A program made the position numbers and the translations under genes. This document shows positions 23,692 to 24,435 of a stretch of 24,435 nucleotides of DNA, one piece after another; position 1 is the first letter of the stretch, and each line of letters opens with the position of its first letter. Origin of the DNA: Christensenella sp. UBA1242 (lineage in GTDB: Bacteria; Bacillota; Clostridia; Christensenellales; UBA1242); the NCBI GenBank assembly GCA_002308915.1, contig DBWI01000030.1, positions 662 through 25,096 of the forward strand, read 5' to 3'. The notes below the pieces were generated by a model. It had not been told where the DNA came from and ran no database searches. It saw nothing but the letters and a program-made list of their open reading frames with translations.

Positions 23692-24435
23692 TCAAATTAA
23701 AGTATTTACAAAAGTTCCCAAAAATCCCACAGCCATCACCAAACAACAAATAACTGCTTTTTGATATCTCTTTAGATTAACATAACCCGAGCAAACAAAT
23801 ACACTTATGTATGTTGACAAAATGAGAGTGTCGTTAAATTTTGCAAGTGGCAAATTTGCCCAAGTTAAACTTCCAACCCAGCTAGCAACAATTGTGATTA
23901 TTCCAAAAATAAATTCAACAAACCTAAGAGCAAATGACATGAATGGAACAACCACACAAATTGGAACAAGTGCAAGAGTAATCACAAACACAAATTCAAA
24001 TATTGGAACAAAAACTAGATTGATTAAAAGTGAAAATAAATTAAAACTTTGAGAATAAATTGTAAGCACTGGAATCAATCCAATTTGAACAGAAACAACA
24101 ACAGACAAAGCTTGTGCTAACCTTGAATTCATTTTTAATTTTTCAAAAAAGTTTTGTACTGGTTTTTGCAAAGTGAATATGCAGAACACACACATAAAAC
24201 TCAAAACAAATCCCGCATCAAAAACATCAAACGGACGAAATAGCAGCATAACAATTGCACACAATCCAAGACTGTTAAGCTTGTCATATTTTTTGCCAAT
24301 CAAATTCCCAAGCGAGAACAACAAACCCATAATTAAAGCCCTGACAATAGACGGCACAAAATTACAAATATATGCAAAAAATGTTAAAATAATTATTAGA
24401 AAAATAAATTTAAATATTCTTTTAATTTTTATTTT
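23692..24435 (-). CDS. comEC: ComEC-type competence membrane protein, 5' end beyond the window
   Basis: ComEC forms the channel that carries transforming single-stranded DNA across the membrane. The open frame continues past the window edge with no stop or clear start, so about 247 C-terminal residues are visible. The conserved core PSIVRALIMGLLFSLG, then LLFRPFDVFDAGFVLSFMCVF, is clear. It is followed by several hydrophobic segments and ends with a hydrophobic helix (VICCLVMAVGFLGTF). The frame stops right there: the C-terminal metallo-beta-lactamase-like domain present in B. subtilis-type ComEC is missing. The protein is therefore a short form or a truncated gene. holA starts 38 nt downstream. 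Confidence 0.88.
   Translation of the reverse strand, partial: KIKIKRIFKFIFLIIILTFFAYICNFVPSIVRALIMGLLFSLGNLIGKKYDKLNSLGLCAIVMLLFRPFDVFDAGFVLSFMCVFCIFTLQKPVQNFFEKLKMNSRLAQALSVVVSVQIGLIPVLTIYSQSFNLFSLLINLVFVPIFEFVFVITLALVPICVVVPFMSFALRFVEFIFGIITIVASWVGSLTWANLPLAKFNDTLILSTYISVFVCSGYVNLKRYQKAVICCLVMAVGFLGTFVNTLI

Overview
The window is about 30% G+C by eye and gene-dense, with TGA used as a stop and TGG for Trp, so the standard bacterial code applies. AddAB instead of RecBCD (AddB with an Fe-S-type cysteine set), comEC next to holA, and a pyrimidine-nucleoside phosphorylase all point to a low-GC Bacillota, probably an uncultured clostridium-like lineage. That placement is inference. No rRNA, tRNA, insertion sequence or CRISPR array was seen.

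Layout. 1-2504: pyrimidine-nucleoside phosphorylase followed by a putative HExxH zinc protease, ending at a bidirectional terminator. 2525-4849 (minus): a membrane-anchored coiled-coil protein with seven C-terminal AT-hooks, preceded by an 80-bp almost pure A/T tract. 4968-11527 (minus): addB-addA, the double-strand-break repair helicase-nuclease, divergent from an unrecognised Gln-rich protein (11677) and a uridine-kinase-like/CYTH fusion (12553). 13963-14178: a large hairpin between convergent genes.

14179-19799 is a complete NAD salvage island. On the minus strand are prs, nadE and the NAD regulator nrtR. Divergently on the plus strand are pncA, a nucleoside 2-deoxyribosyltransferase-like gene, a NadR-type adenylyltransferase and pncB. 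Together they encode nicotinamide -> nicotinate -> NaMN -> NaAD -> NAD, plus PRPP supply. The divergent promoter region carries two identical 26-bp sequences, each holding a perfect 8-3-8 palindrome (TATTATCA-CAT-TGATAATA), and each overlaps one promoter. These are almost certainly the NrtR operators.

19800-22570 looks accessory: a 465-nt gap with a terminator and two long hairpins, then a 708-aa intracellular protein with an N-terminal HEPN-like RNxxxH domain, a TPR-like middle and BspA-type leucine-rich repeats, followed by a 41-codon ORF and a terminator. This is the best candidate for an undescribed defence or toxin system. 22706-24435 (minus): holA and the 3' part of a comEC that lacks the usual C-terminal metallo-beta-lactamase domain.

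A recurring feature is a set of starts with no Shine-Dalgarno sequence. At 169, 11527 and 11677 a -35/-10 pair with a 17-nt spacer ends exactly 6 nt before the ATG, which predicts leaderless mRNAs. Other genes here have ordinary Shine-Dalgarno sequences.
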